DNA from: an uncultured Desulfobacterales bacterium
GTDB taxonomy: Bacteria > Desulfobacterota > Desulfobacteria > Desulfobacterales > JAHEIW01
DNA: 64,000 nt
Direction of reading: 5' to 3'
Assembly: GCA_947259495.1 (NCBI GenBank)
Contig: CAMYLV010000021.1
Coordinates: 35,743 to 99,742, forward strand
In this document: one piece after another, positions 17,591 to 27,012 of the stretch
Layout: every line of letters begins with the position of its first letter
Position numbering within the stretch: position 1 is the stretch's first letter
Translations under genes and position numbers: made by a program
Notes under the pieces: generated by a model
The model's input: the letters and a program-made list of their open reading frames with translations, nothing else
What the model was told of the DNA's origin: nothing
The model's database searches: none

Positions 17591-19638
17591 GCTTGTTTCC
17601 TTTGCCTTTCGACTCGAATCGGCAGTGTGACCCGAAAAGTCGAACCTCTCCCGGGAGTTGACTCCACCCAGATGCGGCCCCCGTGCATATCGATTATTTT
17701 CTTAGAAATGGAGAGCCCCAGACCGGTTCCGCCCTTTTTGCGGGTACTGGATCCGTCGGCCTGGTGGAATTCTTCGAAGATCTTCTGTTGGTCAGCTTCC
17801 GTAACTCCGGGGCCTGTATCAGACACAGAGACTAAAAACGTTTCGTTAGAAACAGTCGCCTCGACCTTAACCTCCCCCTCATCGGTAAATTTGATCGCGT
17901 TTCCCACCAGATTTAATATCACCTGAACAATGCGTTGTTCGTCGCCTTTGCCGATTCTTAGATCTTTGGAAACCTTGACTTTCAAATCCAGGTCCTTTTC
18001 TGCTGCCAATGCCTCCACCGAGGTTGAAACCGTTTGAATCACCTCTTCCATCGAATATTCATTGAGAGAAAGGGTTAGCTGGCCGGCTTCGATCTTGGAA
18101 AGATCCAGAACATCATTGATTAGATTAAGGAGGTGGCGCCCATTTTTTTCCAGACGTTCAAGAACCTCCTGGATTTTCTCCGGCACCTCACCGTATATGC
18201 TGTCAAGAATCAGCTCGGTATAGCCCAAAATGGCATTCAAGGGGGTTCTCAATTCGTGACTCATATTGGCGAGAAACTCGGACTTGTGTTTGTTAGCGCT
18301 CTCGAGCTCGCGCCCCTTCTCCTCGATCTCACGAAAAAGCCGTGCGTTGTGGATGGCAAGCACCGACTGAGCCGCAAAGGTCTGAAGCAGGTCCAGCACC
18401 GGTGGGGGGAATTCACCGGCCGCCTTGCGCCGCACGACCAGCCCACCAATAAGACGGTCTTCGCGCAGCAAAGGCAATGCGAGCAGAGCCCGATAGCCAG
18501 CTTGCTGAACGTAAGAGAGGGGGTAGTCGGGTACATCTGCAAGATCCGGAATCTGATCCGGGGAGCGCCTCTCAGCGGCCTGGCCGATAACCGTTCGGTC
18601 CCCCACACGCAGCCTCGATTCGCGCAGCGCTTCAATAAGGTCTGCACGTGCGCCATAGTTTATCCGGGGCACAAAGACACCCTCCGCTTCGTCGAACTCG
18701 TAGATCGTCCCGGCATCAGTCTTTGAGAGCTGCACCGCATGGCGAACAATGCTTGTCAACACCGTCTCCAGATCAAGGGTTGAGCTGACCACCTGGCTGA
18801 CCTCCCCCAGGGCTTTCAGCTCTTCTACGGACCGCGCCAGTTCTCGGGTGCGCAATTCGACTTTCTGCTCCAGGGTCCGGCTGTAATCCTCCAGTTTGTT
18901 TTTGCTTTCTCGAAGCTCTGCAAATAACTGCTTGATAGATCCCCGCATCACATCCAGATGCTGCGCCAATGCGCCGATTTCATCACTGCTGCTTTTATCA
19001 ACATAAGTGTCCAAATCACCCCGGGCAATCATTGAAGCTGATTCCTGTAATTTCAGTAAAGGGAAAGAGATGTACCGCCTGGTGATGAAGATGGAGGTGA
19101 GCCAAATTGCGGCGATGATGAGGATTAACAGGGCAATCGTACTGTAAATTTGTATAAGCACCTGTTTTTTCAAGTTTTCGCGTGACATCACGATTAAGAT
19201 CTCGCTGATGACACTGTCTTTAAAGTAAATATCGGATGATTTGGCGATCAGATCAGAGCCCTTGAACAATTGCTGCGGTTTTCCCGACTTAAGTTCTTTA
19301 AGTTGAAAACCAGCGCGGTTTTTCTCGGTGATCAGCTGATCTTTCCATGATATCTTTATGTGAACGATGGATTCATCTAAAAATAGGGCGTCAACAAAAT
19401 CATTTACCACCAGGTAGTCCATGTTCCATAACGGCGTTGGCAAACTATTCTGCGCAAACATGATGGCGTTGTCTAACCGCTTTTGCATTTCGCTTTCGAT
19501 TCTGTTGATATCAACAATGATAACGACCGCAGCAAAAGCAATCAGCAATAAGGTAAGAATGCCGATCAGAGCATAACTGAAACGACGGCTGATGCTGTTG
19601 ATTTTAGGAGAGGTTTCCTGCGTGGCAGCTTTGTGCAT
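17587..19638 (-). CDS. Sensor histidine kinase (periplasmic sensor, HAMP, GAF)
   Basis: The 683-residue kinase has a transmembrane helix at about 24-45, a periplasmic region, a second helix at about 165-188, HAMP (about 190-245), a coiled coil, a GAF domain (about 275-430), HisKA (LANMSHELRTPLNAILGYTE, near 460) and HATPase_c (N-box ILNLVGNAIKFT, G-boxes SDTGPGV and GTGLGLSI). Phosphotransfer to the coupled single receiver and to the receiver-PP2C protein is likely from gene order. ATG 19638 has AAAGGA upstream. The solute-binding protein gene lies 72 bases upstream and could deliver the ligand signal. Confidence 0.93.
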   Translation of the reverse strand: MHKAATQETSPKINSISRRFSYALIGILTLLLIAFAAVVIIVDINRIESEMQKRLDNAIMFAQNSLPTPLWNMDYLVVNDFVDALFLDESIVHIKISWKDQLITEKNRAGFQLKELKSGKPQQLFKGSDLIAKSSDIYFKDSVISEILIVMSRENLKKQVLIQIYSTIALLILIIAAIWLTSIFITRRYISFPLLKLQESASMIARGDLDTYVDKSSSDEIGALAQHLDVMRGSIKQLFAELRESKNKLEDYSRTLEQKVELRTRELARSVEELKALGEVSQVVSSTLDLETVLTSIVRHAVQLSKTDAGTIYEFDEAEGVFVPRINYGARADLIEALRESRLRVGDRTVIGQAAERRSPDQIPDLADVPDYPLSYVQQAGYRALLALPLLREDRLIGGLVVRRKAAGEFPPPVLDLLQTFAAQSVLAIHNARLFREIEEKGRELESANKHKSEFLANMSHELRTPLNAILGYTELILDSIYGEVPEKIQEVLERLEKNGRHLLNLINDVLDLSKIEAGQLTLSLNEYSMEEVIQTVSTSVEALAAEKDLDLKVKVSKDLRIGKGDEQRIVQVILNLVGNAIKFTDEGEVKVEATVSNETFLVSVSDTGPGVTEADQQKIFEEFHQADGSSTRKKGGTGLGLSISKKIIDMHGGRIWVESTPGRGSTFRVTLPIRVERQRKQA

Positions 19639-19710
19639 GGACCCAATCCTTTATGACGTGTTGCATCCGCCACTTGAAGGCGATGTCTGGATTAGAGCAC
19701 TCGGAATGTT

Positions 19711-20475
19711 TTAGTCTTTAACTTCTGGAAATGGATCATCTTCTAATTTCACATTCCATTTTTTCCGAATTTGCATGATGGTGCCATCCGCTGACATTTC
19801 ATTAAAAGCGTCGCTCCACTTTTGAACAATCGAATCCGACGTCTTCTTTGAAAAAGCAATCATGAGATCAATTTCCCGCAGGTGATAGACCTCCTCAAAT
19901 TCAGTGTAATCAACTCCGGCCAAATCACAAACCGTTCTGAGGCCCGGTATTTTATAGGCCCATAAGTCTATACGTCCGAGAGCAAGCTTTTTCGCATTTA
20001 ATTGTTCATCCGAAACGGGTTCAAGATTTGTAAATCCATGCCTTTGGAGTAAACGCCCTCTTGTATCATCGCGAAGTGTTCCAATACGCTTTACTTTTTT
20101 GGCATCTTTCAGGTCTTTAATTTTGATACCTGAGTCCTTTTTGGCGACAAGGATGTCTCTTTTCGTAGCTAACGGTCCGACCCATTTGAATTTATCTTCG
20201 CGCACTTTGGTATACGTCATCCCAAATAATATAACGTTTTCGTCTTCCAGAGCCATTTTGTAAGCTCTTGCCCATGGATACACCTGGATTGGCTCATCAG
20301 ACCTCACTCTTCTCTGGATTTCTTGTACGATCTCCACAGAAGGACCAACCAGAGCACCGTTGTCGACATAGTTTAAGGGGGGTAAATTTTCTGTTAAAAT
20401 CGTCAACTCCGCCGCCAGCACAGATTGGCCCGCGAGCAGAACCATTGAGGCCACTAGTAGAAACAGTTTTTTCAT
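19711..20475 (-). CDS. Periplasmic solute-binding protein (SBP_bac_3 family)
   Basis: The 254-residue protein has a signal peptide (1-21, ending SVLA|AE) and a two-lobe amino-acid-type binding domain (LTILTENLPPLNYV at the start; RIGTLRDDTRGRLL in the second lobe). No ABC permease or ATPase accompanies it. It sits directly before the sensor kinase with a consensus GGAGGT ribosome site. I therefore infer a role as ligand receptor for the kinase rather than for transport. Confidence 0.88.
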   Translation of the reverse strand: MKKLFLLVASMVLLAGQSVLAAELTILTENLPPLNYVDNGALVGPSVEIVQEIQRRVRSDEPIQVYPWARAYKMALEDENVILFGMTYTKVREDKFKWVGPLATKRDILVAKKDSGIKIKDLKDAKKVKRIGTLRDDTRGRLLQRHGFTNLEPVSDEQLNAKKLALGRIDLWAYKIPGLRTVCDLAGVDYTEFEEVYHLREIDLMIAFSKKTSDSIVQKWSDAFNEMSADGTIMQIRKKWNVKLEDDPFPEVKD

Positions 20476-20745
20476 GAGAGACCTCCTTTTCTGTATTGCG
20501 GATTAAAGATCTGAATACGTCATAAAAATATTTATGCAAAATATAGTGGTTATTTACTCAGGATGCGATGCAAAACAGGCTGTGGTACAGAATGAGAACA
20601 GATCAGGGTTTGAGATGTCACGGCGATTTTGCGTTTCCGGTCAAGAAGAGCGTTCGATAGGAAAATATTTATTAAATAGGGTCAACAAAGTCAATAAAAC
20701 TTGTTATCACTTTATACAAACATAGACGATGTCTGCGGCACCAAT

Positions 20746-21663
20746 TTACGTTTCTGTCAACTTTTCACGAACAAACTGAATCCCTTCTAAAACCTCTGCT
20801 GCGGGTATGCCCGATTTTAATTCAATCACTTTAATGATATCGGATTTGAGGTAAGGTTTTAACGCCTGAAAATTAATTTCACCGCTACCCGGCGGAATAT
20901 GGTCATCAAGGCCGATGGCATCGTGTAGATGAACCCCGATGAGTTGATCCGCATAATTTTGCAAGAGCGCATTTTGGGGAATGAACCCTAGTATTTCATT
21001 GGCGTGCGCATGTCCGGTGTCATGCCAGTACCCGATGGGAGCGCCTTGAAAATTGGTGAATATCGCGCCAAAATCATCCAGCCCCGGCAATTCATGATAA
21101 TGATACCGATTTTCCAATCCCAGCAAAACACCCTGTTTTTCAGCGACGGGTACCAGACGGTCCAGGCTGGCCAATAAACTGTCCATGTGATTGGGCTTAC
21201 GATTATCCCATTCCTTTAACTTATTGCGAATAAAGATTTGAGCTTCCTCTGAATCAAGTGAATTCGAATTAAAGTATTGATACAGCATATGCATTTGGTG
21301 ATTCATTTCCACAACCCCGCAATGCAATACCACTGCGCCGGCTCCCAGTTCGGCTGCATATTTGATGGTTTTGGTTGTATATTGAATGGCATTCTGACGC
21401 TCCGCATTGTCGAGACTGGATAGAAGAAACAGATCCCCGCTGCCTTTTGTACCCGAACGAACAGAGGGAATGGGAAAATAATTGTGAACACTGGCAACCT
21501 TTACCCCCGAACGTTTGAGCGGACCCTTCAGCTGCTGAAACATGGCTTCAGAAATCCGATAGCTAAGCTCAATTTCTTTGATACCGAAATTTTTAAAAGC
21601 CGCGAACATTTCCTCGACTGTTGCCGATTTACCTGACTGCCAGGATGTCGAAAGCGCAAGCAT
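20746..21663 (-). CDS. Sugar phosphate isomerase/epimerase family TIM-barrel protein
   Basis: The 305-residue AP endonuclease 2-type barrel has the metal-site signatures HCGVVEMN (near 130), GLENRYHYHELPG (near 186), YWHDTGHAHA (near 218), GVHLHDAIG and IELKSG. This set matches the xylose isomerase-like TIM barrel fold. The substrate is not predictable. It is preceded by 204 bases containing no gene and stands as a single gene. Confidence 0.85.
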   Translation of the reverse strand: MLALSTSWQSGKSATVEEMFAAFKNFGIKEIELSYRISEAMFQQLKGPLKRSGVKVASVHNYFPIPSVRSGTKGSGDLFLLSSLDNAERQNAIQYTTKTIKYAAELGAGAVVLHCGVVEMNHQMHMLYQYFNSNSLDSEEAQIFIRNKLKEWDNRKPNHMDSLLASLDRLVPVAEKQGVLLGLENRYHYHELPGLDDFGAIFTNFQGAPIGYWHDTGHAHANEILGFIPQNALLQNYADQLIGVHLHDAIGLDDHIPPGSGEINFQALKPYLKSDIIKVIELKSGIPAAEVLEGIQFVREKLTET

Positions 21664-21867
21664 CGTTCAAATCCTTTTCGGTTGGGTGACAGGCCATTTC
21701 CTAACCAACGAATAGCAGTATGTCAAAAGAACGTTATATTACTTGAATTCTCGTTCAAGATTCAGGTATAAATTGAAACGCTTAGATATACCTTCTGTAT
21801 TGTAGCGACTATAGTATTTTTTATCTTGCGCCGTGATCAAGAATAAATATTCATATCGTTACCCAAA

Positions 21868-22872
21868 ATGAATCCACAGCCAATAAAGTCGACGATGTCC
21901 AGCCGCGAGCGCTTCAAAGAAACCATGGGCTACGGCAAACCGGACCGTGTCCCTTATTTTGAAGAAGGCATCCGCAAGGATGTGCTGCGGGCCTGGTGGA
22001 CGCAGGGACTGGCCAGAGATACCAATCTTGAGACCCTGTTCCCTTCCGATCGCCGGGAACGCATGGAAGTGGACCTGGAACCCCAACCCAAATTAATATC
22101 CAGACGCGATAAAATTACGGATTTAAAAAAATTTAACCGCCGCCTGAATCCTTCCGACAAAAAGAGACTCCCAAATCGGTGGCCCCGGCGGGTCCGTGCC
22201 TGGCAATCCCGAGAGCATGTGCTGATGCTGTATGTGCACCGCGGCTTTTTTTTAACCATGGGCGTGCGCAATTGGGGATCTTTTATAGACGTAATGACGT
22301 TGCTGATGGACCAACCGGATGTCGTGCGCCAAAGAATGCAAATTCAGGGCAAATTTGCGGCGCGTTTAACCGATCGGATCCTGCAAGAAGTGGAAATCGA
22401 TGCAGCCGTTTTCAGCGAACCCATCGGGGGTAATGACCGACCTTTAATTTCGCCAAAGATGTATGAAGAATTTGTGCTGAAAAGTTATGAACCGATAATG
22501 GATGTGCTACGCCGCCATAATGTAGCGACCATTTGCTTTCAGACCTTTGCCAATGCCCGGATTCTGATTCCCCGTATCCTAAAATGGGGATTTAACTGTC
22601 TGTGGGCCTGCGAGGTCAATATAGAGGCCATGGATTACCGCAGCCTGCGAAAAGAATTTGGCCGCGATTTGCGTTTGATCGGCGGCATTGATCTGGATGC
22701 GCTGCGCAAGGATAAACAGGCCATCCGGCAGGAGATCGAGGAAAAGGTTCCCCCTTTGATCGAAGGCGGCGGCTACATACCACTGGCAGACGGCCGCGTG
22801 CGCGCAGATGTTCCCTATGAAAATTATGTTTATTATCGGAGACTGTTAGAGGAAGTCACGCAACGGCAATGA
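21868..22872 (+). CDS. Uroporphyrinogen decarboxylase-like (UroD/MtaA family) protein
   Basis: The 334-residue protein starts with the family signature SRERFKETMGYGKPDRVPYF and ends with the RLIGGIDLDALRKD and EGGGYIPLADGRV motifs found in UroD-like methyltransferases. In anaerobes most such paralogs are corrinoid-dependent methyltransferase-type proteins or are uncharacterised, not haem enzymes. The cysteine/histidine zinc site of MtaA is not clear here. The start may be ATG 21868 or ATG 21895; neither has a good ribosome site. Confidence 0.8.
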   Translation: MNPQPIKSTMSSRERFKETMGYGKPDRVPYFEEGIRKDVLRAWWTQGLARDTNLETLFPSDRRERMEVDLEPQPKLISRRDKITDLKKFNRRLNPSDKKRLPNRWPRRVRAWQSREHVLMLYVHRGFFLTMGVRNWGSFIDVMTLLMDQPDVVRQRMQIQGKFAARLTDRILQEVEIDAAVFSEPIGGNDRPLISPKMYEEFVLKSYEPIMDVLRRHNVATICFQTFANARILIPRILKWGFNCLWACEVNIEAMDYRSLRKEFGRDLRLIGGIDLDALRKDKQAIRQEIEEKVPPLIEGGGYIPLADGRVRADVPYENYVYYRRLLEEVTQRQ

Positions 22873-22953
22873 TGGCTCAGTAATATTGGCGCTCATAAAA
22901 TTTAGCGTTTTAGGCCTGGTTCGGTCGGCGCATTTTCCGTTAACCCATGACCG

Positions 22954-23184
22954 TTATTTAACCTTGATTTTCGTCATCCGCTTTTTCTTCTTCGGGATTT
23001 CTTCCTTTTCAAGGGTGTCAATTCGTTCATCCAGCAAAGAGCGCATCGCTTTCAAGAATTCAACGCGCGATTGGGTCATGTGTTTATAGAAATCCGATTT
23101 CTTTCCAAAAACATTTTCAAGGTCCATAAAAAACTTGCCAACAGGGCAAATCGCCATTTGCTGTTCACTCTTTTTAGCTGCCAT
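22954..23184 (-). CDS. Small conserved protein coupled to the ArsA-family ATPase
   Basis: The 76-residue protein begins MAAKKSEQQMAICPVGKFF and ends in a Lys-rich tail (PKKKKRMTKIKVK). I do not recognise a domain; the central part is predicted helical. The ATG at 23184 has AAAGGAG upstream and overlaps the end of the ArsA-like gene by 11 bases, so translation is probably coupled. A small partner or adaptor of the ATPase is a reasonable inference, nothing more. Confidence 0.65.
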   Translation of the reverse strand: MAAKKSEQQMAICPVGKFFMDLENVFGKKSDFYKHMTQSRVEFLKAMRSLLDERIDTLEKEEIPKKKKRMTKIKVK

Positions 23185-24370
23185 CTTCAGCTCCTTTAAA
23201 GCATATGTCCAAGACCTGACCGTCAAGCTTCGCATTCACCTGCTCTTTTGAAGACACTTGTCTTGGCAGTAAAATATTTCTTTTGAACCCACCGATCCGA
23301 ACGATGAGTTCATCAAAATATTTGTTCAATTCCACATCTTTTTTCAAAAGGAAGGGAAGTTTTAACTTCAGATGATAGTTGCCGTTTTCTTTTACCAATT
23401 GATAGGGCTCTTCTTTATAGAATCGCTGCAGGGGGTTTTTTCTGCCGTATAATTGTTGCGCCAAGCGCTTAAGCTTTGGATAGCCTAAAATTTCACCCTG
23501 AAACAGATCGACCGACAGAATCGGTACCGGATTGAAAATATGTTCAGCTGCTTCACGGTGCTGCTGTTGATCTTTGATCCAGCTTTTAAAATATGATTCT
23601 GTGATTTGCTGCGGGAAGATCCGATTCATAATGATCGCATCAATGCTCATTTTATACAAACAAAAATACATGAACGCGCGCTGGGTCTCTTTAATGACCA
23701 CCTTTTCAGGGTTGGTAATCAGCCGCACAGTGGTTATTTTGGGATTCGTTAAAATTTGGTCAACGCCTTTTAAACGCCCGAACAATTCTTCAAGCGCTTT
23801 AAAGTAATCATCATCCGGCAGGGGTACATCGGTGAATCTCTTGGCCACGGGGCCCACGTATCTGGCGAGGGTTCTTTCCAATTTAAAAATTTTTTTCATA
23901 TACCATTCCAGGGTGGCCGGTATACTGATAAACCTTAACGATTCCCCTGTGGGTGCACAATCCAGCAGAATCACGTCATATTCTTTTTTTTGCACGTATT
24001 GATTAATGTACAGAAGCAAACTGACTTCTTCCATCCCGGGCAAAATGGCCAGCTCTTCTGCCAAAACTTCATCCAGTCCGGTGGTGTTGAATAATCTGGA
24101 AAGATACCGGTGAATATCTCGCCAGTAGCGTTTGATCTCCTCCTGGATGTCGATTTCCTGGATGTAAAGATCGGGATTGATTTGAACGGGTCGGCCTTTA
24201 TTTTGATCGAGCAAATTTTTTTCAAGATCAAAGATATCGCTTAAGCTATGGGCCACATCCAGAGACATGATCACGGTCTTTTTGCCCATCTCAGCTGCCC
24301 GGATACCGGTGGCGGCCGCTATCGAGGTTTTGCCGGTTCCGCCTTTGCCGGCAAAAAATATAATTCTCAC
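23174..24370 (-). CDS. ArsA/Get3-family ATPase
   Basis: The 398-residue P-loop ATPase has the deviant Walker A GKGGTGKTS (8-16), the switch I region SLDVAHSLSDIF and switch II LLDCAPTGESLRF, as in ArsA and Get3. The C-terminal half adds an alpha-crystallin-like/ArsA_HSP20 segment (LVKENGNYHLKLKLPFLLKK), found in many bacterial ArsA-like proteins. No arsenic genes are nearby, so arsenite export is not supported; tail-anchored or other protein handling is as likely. GTG start at 24370 with AAGGAG upstream. The small coupled gene follows. Confidence 0.88.
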   Translation of the reverse strand: MRIIFFAGKGGTGKTSIAAATGIRAAEMGKKTVIMSLDVAHSLSDIFDLEKNLLDQNKGRPVQINPDLYIQEIDIQEEIKRYWRDIHRYLSRLFNTTGLDEVLAEELAILPGMEEVSLLLYINQYVQKKEYDVILLDCAPTGESLRFISIPATLEWYMKKIFKLERTLARYVGPVAKRFTDVPLPDDDYFKALEELFGRLKGVDQILTNPKITTVRLITNPEKVVIKETQRAFMYFCLYKMSIDAIIMNRIFPQQITESYFKSWIKDQQQHREAAEHIFNPVPILSVDLFQGEILGYPKLKRLAQQLYGRKNPLQRFYKEEPYQLVKENGNYHLKLKLPFLLKKDVELNKYFDELIVRIGGFKRNILLPRQVSSKEQVNAKLDGQVLDICFKGAEDGS

Positions 24371-24554
24371 AGGTAAACTCCTTCCGTGTTATACGCAAAA
24401 AGCTGATTCTTGCCCATTCTGTATTCAGCTTCCGGTAATGCTTGAATTCAATAAAGCGCCTATGGTATTAAATTTTTTTAGCCGATTAAAAATCTATACC
24501 TATACGTATAAGCATGAACCGCCATGATTCCACCATAGAGAAAGGAAAAAAGTA

Positions 24555-25724
24555 ATGCCGATAGCAGATAAGATGCTTAAAATGGTCGCAGGGATGGAAA
24601 TGGTCAAAAAGATGTTCGAAGAGGGTGCCCGGCTCAAGGCCGAGCATGGTCCGGACAGGGTTTTTGACTTCTCGTTGGGCAATCCGGATGTGCCGCCACC
24701 GATGGAATTTAAAAAAGTACTCAAAGAGCTGGTGAACGACGAATCTTTAGGCCACGGCTATACGCCCAATACCGGATATCCGCACGTGCGGCAGGCAGTG
24801 GCCGATTATCTCAGTGACGTGCACGCTGTCAGGCTGACCCCGGATTTAATTCTCATGACGGTGGGTGCCGCCGGCGCCTTAAATGATGCCCTCAAGGCGG
24901 TCATCAACCCGGGCGAGGAAATTTTGGTGCCGGCCCCTTATTTTATCGGCTACGACCATTATGCCTTTATTGCCGGTGCGACGATTAAAACCGTCCCCAC
25001 GAATGGCAATTTTCACCTGGATACGGCTGCCATCGCGTCGGCCATTACGGAAAAAACCCGGGTGATGCTGATAAATTCACCCAACAATCCCACCGGTGCC
25101 GTGTATTCGGCAACGGAACTTGCTGAACTGGGCCGGGTGCTGGACGAGGCCAGCCAGAAATTCGGCCGGCGCATTTATCTGGTGGCCGATGAGCCTTACC
25201 GCAAAATCGCATATGATGTTGAGGTGCCCTCCATATTTCAGGCCTATGCCCATTCGATAATCGTTACATCGTATTCCAAGGAGCTGTCTTTGGCGGGTGA
25301 GCGTATCGGTTTTCTGGCGATCAACCCGGCGGCAGAAGACGCCGGACTGCTGGCCGCCGCCGCCGCCGTGATCAACACCATGCTGTGCGTCAACGCCCCC
25401 AGCCTGATGCAGCATGCCGTGGCCCGGCTGCAGGGTATCACAGTGGATGTCTCCATTTACCGCCAAAGGCGGGATCTGCTGTGCCGGGGCCTTTCTGAAA
25501 TCGGATACGAATTTCATGTGCCTGAGGGCGCTTTCTACCTGTTTCCTAAAAGCCCGATTCCGGATGATGTCAAATTCACCCAAATCCTGAAAGATGAGCT
25601 CATCCTGACGGTACCGGGCATCGGCTTCGGCGGACCGGGCTACTTTCGACTATCCTATGCTGTACCTGATGCAACTATCAGCGGTTCGATGGCGGGCTTT
25701 AAACGCGCAATTGAAAGAATTTGA
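24555..25724 (+). CDS. PLP-dependent class I/II aminotransferase
   Basis: The 389-residue fold type I aminotransferase carries NSPNNPTGAVYS (cofactor and substrate binding), VADEPYRKIAYD, the PLP lysine in TSYSKELSLAGERIGF and the C-terminal arginine in FRLSYAV. This fits the aspartate aminotransferase subgroup Igamma. The precise amino donor is unknown. ATG 24555 has AAAGGA upstream. The cyclic-nucleotide-binding-like gene follows 68 bases later on the same strand. Confidence 0.9.
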   Translation: MPIADKMLKMVAGMEMVKKMFEEGARLKAEHGPDRVFDFSLGNPDVPPPMEFKKVLKELVNDESLGHGYTPNTGYPHVRQAVADYLSDVHAVRLTPDLILMTVGAAGALNDALKAVINPGEEILVPAPYFIGYDHYAFIAGATIKTVPTNGNFHLDTAAIASAITEKTRVMLINSPNNPTGAVYSATELAELGRVLDEASQKFGRRIYLVADEPYRKIAYDVEVPSIFQAYAHSIIVTSYSKELSLAGERIGFLAINPAAEDAGLLAAAAAVINTMLCVNAPSLMQHAVARLQGITVDVSIYRQRRDLLCRGLSEIGYEFHVPEGAFYLFPKSPIPDDVKFTQILKDELILTVPGIGFGGPGYFRLSYAVPDATISGSMAGFKRAIERI

Positions 25725-25792
25725 GTCAAATTCGAACCGGAACCATTAGTGGCGCCATTTTTGGCTTACGCTGTTAAAAGGAAAAATATACC

Positions 25793-26212
25793 ATGTACAT
25801 AAAAATGTCTGATTTTTTTATGGGAATGGGCAGGGATTTTACCATGGAGGTATTGGATATTGCTAATAAATTGTCCCAACAGGAAAAAGAGGTTTTGTTT
25901 CAGAAAGGTGATCCGGCCCGGTATTTTTATGTTTTGCTCAAAGGGCGGGTGAAGCTCAGTCTGGGCGATACCGGACCGGTGGTGTATATGGTTCGCCAGC
26001 CGGGGGAGATTATCGGCTGGTCGGGACTGATCGGTAGAGATACATATTCCGCCAGCGGCGAATGCATGGAAACAACCAACCTGCTGAAATTCGATCGCGA
26101 TGTTTTTCTTAAAATTCTGAATAAATACCCCAAGAACGAGGCCCTGCTTTTCAGACGCCTGGCCGAGATGCTGGGGAATCGATTGCTAGAGCTTTATCCG
26201 ACCATCTCTTGA
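25793..26212 (+). CDS. Cyclic nucleotide-binding domain protein without HTH (Crp/Fnr-like)
   Basis: The 139 residues form one cNMP-binding-type beta barrel (VLFQKGDPARYFYVLLKGRV, PGEIIGWSGLIG) followed by a short helix. The usual C-terminal winged helix of Crp/Fnr regulators is absent, and the stop is clean. The phosphate-binding RxA signature is not obvious, so cAMP binding is doubtful. It could be a sensor subunit acting by protein contact. ATG 25793 has AAAAGGA upstream. Confidence 0.82.
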   Translation: MYIKMSDFFMGMGRDFTMEVLDIANKLSQQEKEVLFQKGDPARYFYVLLKGRVKLSLGDTGPVVYMVRQPGEIIGWSGLIGRDTYSASGECMETTNLLKFDRDVFLKILNKYPKNEALLFRRLAEMLGNRLLELYPTIS

Positions 26213-26392
26213 TAGCTCACAAATTAACTTATGATAATGTAGTATTCAGCTGTCACCTGGATTTTGCACGAGTCGAAGGCTTTCATTTACAAGGAGGCGC
26301 ACCTTAACATTGGTATTTAGGTTACTTTACTTGTTTGCTTAATCCACTGTTATTAATATTAATTTATTCTTCTCATTAATTTTCATGCAAAA

Positions 26393-26593
26393 TTAGCAGT
26401 TGGTGCACATTTTAGGACCCGCCCCCGGTGGCAGGTTGCCGCCAATTTTATCATCGTGACCGACCGAAAACGTTGACATCAGTTTTTTCACCCGTCCCTG
26501 GCAAAGGGGGCATTTCACCTCGGCACTGGGACTCATTACAAGCTTATCAAATTTGTGGCTGCAGTGATCGCAGTTGTATTCATATATGGGCAT
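26393..26593 (-). CDS. FmdB-family zinc ribbon protein
   Basis: The 66-residue protein begins MPIYEYNCDHC with a zinc ribbon CDHC (8-11) and CPLC (32-35), and closes with a CTNC pair. That is the FmdB/regulatory zinc-ribbon pattern. Such proteins are proposed regulators of amidase or formamidase genes, but function is mostly unproven. ATG 26593 has a strong GGAGG site. Confidence 0.88.
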   Translation of the reverse strand: MPIYEYNCDHCSHKFDKLVMSPSAEVKCPLCQGRVKKLMSTFSVGHDDKIGGNLPPGAGPKMCTNC

Positions 26594-27012
26594 GGCTTTC
26601 CTCCATGTTTAAAAGAACTTGCTTCTAAAACCCATCTAATGTCCAAATGCTATGTTACACACCGACTCAAAATACTTGAATACCATCGTGTATGCTCCGC
26701 TTTTGGATCGGCTTGCGTCTTGCCTTCGAACATAATCTGAGATCTTCAGACAAGTTCAGAGACCTACCAAATATTAAGATCGATCGGGCCTTTATGCAAG
26801 TGTCAGGGTTAGAGGACTAAGTAATGAGGATTCAGGACAGCGTATTCTAAATCTTAAAGATTCCATTCGCCCGGTGTACGGTGGCGTTGCGAACTGAGAT
26901 GCAAAACGAAAAATGATGAAAAAAGATCCCGGTAGGCATGTTGATCTGTTTGACAATTTGATCGAACTATGAAAGATGCAGAGCCTAAACCCCAAAAAAG
27001 GAGATCTTTGGC
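26594..27012. other. Intergenic gap upstream of the SHMT gene
   Basis: The 419-base gap separates the divergent FmdB and SHMT genes. Apart from a possible EAL-like remnant (26740-26820), I see no gene or clear promoter. The SHMT ribosome site (GGAG) lies at its end. Confidence 0.5.
26740..26820 (+). pseudogene. Possible remnant of an EAL-like domain
   Basis: A short open stretch reads SSDKFRDLPNIKIDRAFM, then QVSGLED and a stop. The L.KIDR.F pattern is characteristic of EAL phosphodiesterases (FPVDVLKIDRSF in typical members). The upstream frame is not open with EAL features, and the match is only about 20 residues, so it could be chance. Confidence 0.25.
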
